In this document: positions 63,400 through 64,000 of the stretch, piece after piece
Numbering within the stretch: the first letter of the stretch is position 1
Layout: each line of letters begins with the position of its first letter
NCBI RefSeq assembly: GCF_016864375.1
Contig: NZ_CP069356.1
Location: forward strand, 124,001 to 188,000
Length of the DNA stretch: 64,000 nt
Source of the DNA: Microvirga sp. VF16
GTDB taxonomy: Bacteria > Pseudomonadota > Alphaproteobacteria > Rhizobiales > Beijerinckiaceae
Direction: 5' to 3'
Notes under the pieces: model-generated
Told to the model about the DNA's origin: nothing
Databases searched by the model: none
Seen by the model: the letters and a program-made list of their open reading frames with translations, nothing else
Position numbers and translations under genes: made by a program

Positions 63400-64000
63400 T
63401 CAGGCTGCAATCATTTTCTCCTTTGCCAGCGGCACCGCATCGAAGAAGGTCTGCATCGGCGTCTTGCCGAAGCACCACCGCCCCTGATGCGGCCGCTCCT
63501 CATTATAACTCCGGACCCAAGCATCAAGATCGCTCTGTAGCTCCGCAATCGAGCCATAAATCTTCTTGCGGAAGGCCACGCGATAGAATTCATCCAGCAC
63601 CGTCTTGTGGAAGCGCTCAACGATGCCATTGGTCTGAGGATTCTTGGTCTTGGTCCTGGAATGATCCACGTCCTCGACCGCCAAGTAGAGTTCGTACTCA
63701 TGGTGTTCGGGATTGCCGCAGTATTCCGTGCCACGATCGGTGAGCACCCGACACAGCTTCACCTCGTGGGCATCGAAGAACGGCAGGACACGGTCGTTGA
63801 GCAGGTCGGCAGCGGTAATCGGCGTCTTGCGATCGTATAGCTTGGCGAACGCCACCTTGGTGTAGGTGTCGATGAACGTCTGTTGGTAGATCCGTCCCAC
63901 TCCTTTCATGTTGCCAACGTAAAAGGTGTCCTGGCCGCCGCAATAGCCGGGGCATTCACTCTCGAACTCGCCGTGCGCTTCTTTTTCAGTCTTGGCCTTC
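63400..64000 (-). CDS. IS481-family transposase (5' part outside window)
   Basis: About 200 codons are visible; the frame is open to the window edge. The rve/DDE domain shows TFYVGNMKGVGRIYQQTFIDTYTKVAFAKLYD (parts), second Asp in LTDRGTEYC and Glu in NGIVERFHKTVLDEF. The C-terminal YNEERPHQGRWCFGKTPMQTF motif is the IS481 hallmark. The first Asp and the helix-turn-helix lie mostly outside. The visible part seems intact. Confidence 0.88.
   Translation of the reverse strand, partial: KAKTEKEAHGEFESECPGYCGGQDTFYVGNMKGVGRIYQQTFIDTYTKVAFAKLYDRKTPITAADLLNDRVLPFFDAHEVKLCRVLTDRGTEYCGNPEHHEYELYLAVEDVDHSRTKTKNPQTNGIVERFHKTVLDEFYRVAFRKKIYGSIAELQSDLDAWVRSYNEERPHQGRWCFGKTPMQTFFDAVPLAKEKMIAA

Overview
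The window looks like a chromosomal or megaplasmid segment of a GC-rich alphaproteobacterium of the order Hyphomicrobiales, most likely a Methylobacteriaceae/Microvirga-type organism. The signs are a NepR/EcfG general-stress sigma protein, a GcrA-type zinc-finger fragment, HWE-family sensor kinases, a PHA synthase remnant, ferulate catabolism and many IS110/IS6 elements. Species assignment is inference; no rRNA or intact tRNA gene is visible.

Region 1 (1-13.4 kb) is a sugar island. A PfkB-type sugar kinase and a ROK repressor face a three-gene ribose/fructose-class ABC importer (ATPase, permease, binding protein). Then come zwf, pgl, edd and eda (the whole Entner-Doudoroff route) and pgi. Together they can import a hexose, phosphorylate it, isomerise fructose-6-P to glucose-6-P and take it to pyruvate plus glyceraldehyde-3-P.

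Region 2 (13.3-23 kb) holds a TetR regulator and the RND efflux operon it probably controls (shared operator motif), enclosed by IS110 copies and scars. Region 3 (22.9-29.1 kb) is a hydroxycinnamate (ferulate) module: MarR regulator, vanillin-type aldehyde dehydrogenase, feruloyl-CoA hydratase/lyase, feruloyl-CoA synthetase and a periplasmic binding protein. The binding-protein gene carries the same promoter-operator design as the catabolic operon.

Region 4 (29-47 kb) is accessory: two RTX-repeat proteins, an IS6 element, small regulators and a stress island. The island contains two CBS-domain proteins, an alpha/beta hydrolase, a phosphoribosyltransferase, a YciE/F-type protein, a YbhB-type protein, a NepR-EcfG fusion sigma factor, an I78 inhibitor-like protein and Hsp20. 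A two-component system lies next to an SDR gene broken by one in-frame amber codon, and a fasciclin protein follows.

Region 5 (47-50.1 kb) has a truncated sugar dehydrogenase, a large serine recombinase and a tRNA-Lys 3' remnant. Region 6 (50.2-56.5 kb) has a pyruvate-oxidase-like enzyme, an SDR and two GH13 enzymes (trehalose synthase-like and alpha-glucosidase). Region 7 (56.5-64 kb) is IS-scarred: a PPC/DUF296 protein, a broken IS110, an LCM-type methyltransferase, a doubly damaged phaC, a lone receiver protein, an orphan ParD-like antitoxin, an HWE kinase and an IS481 transposase running off the end.
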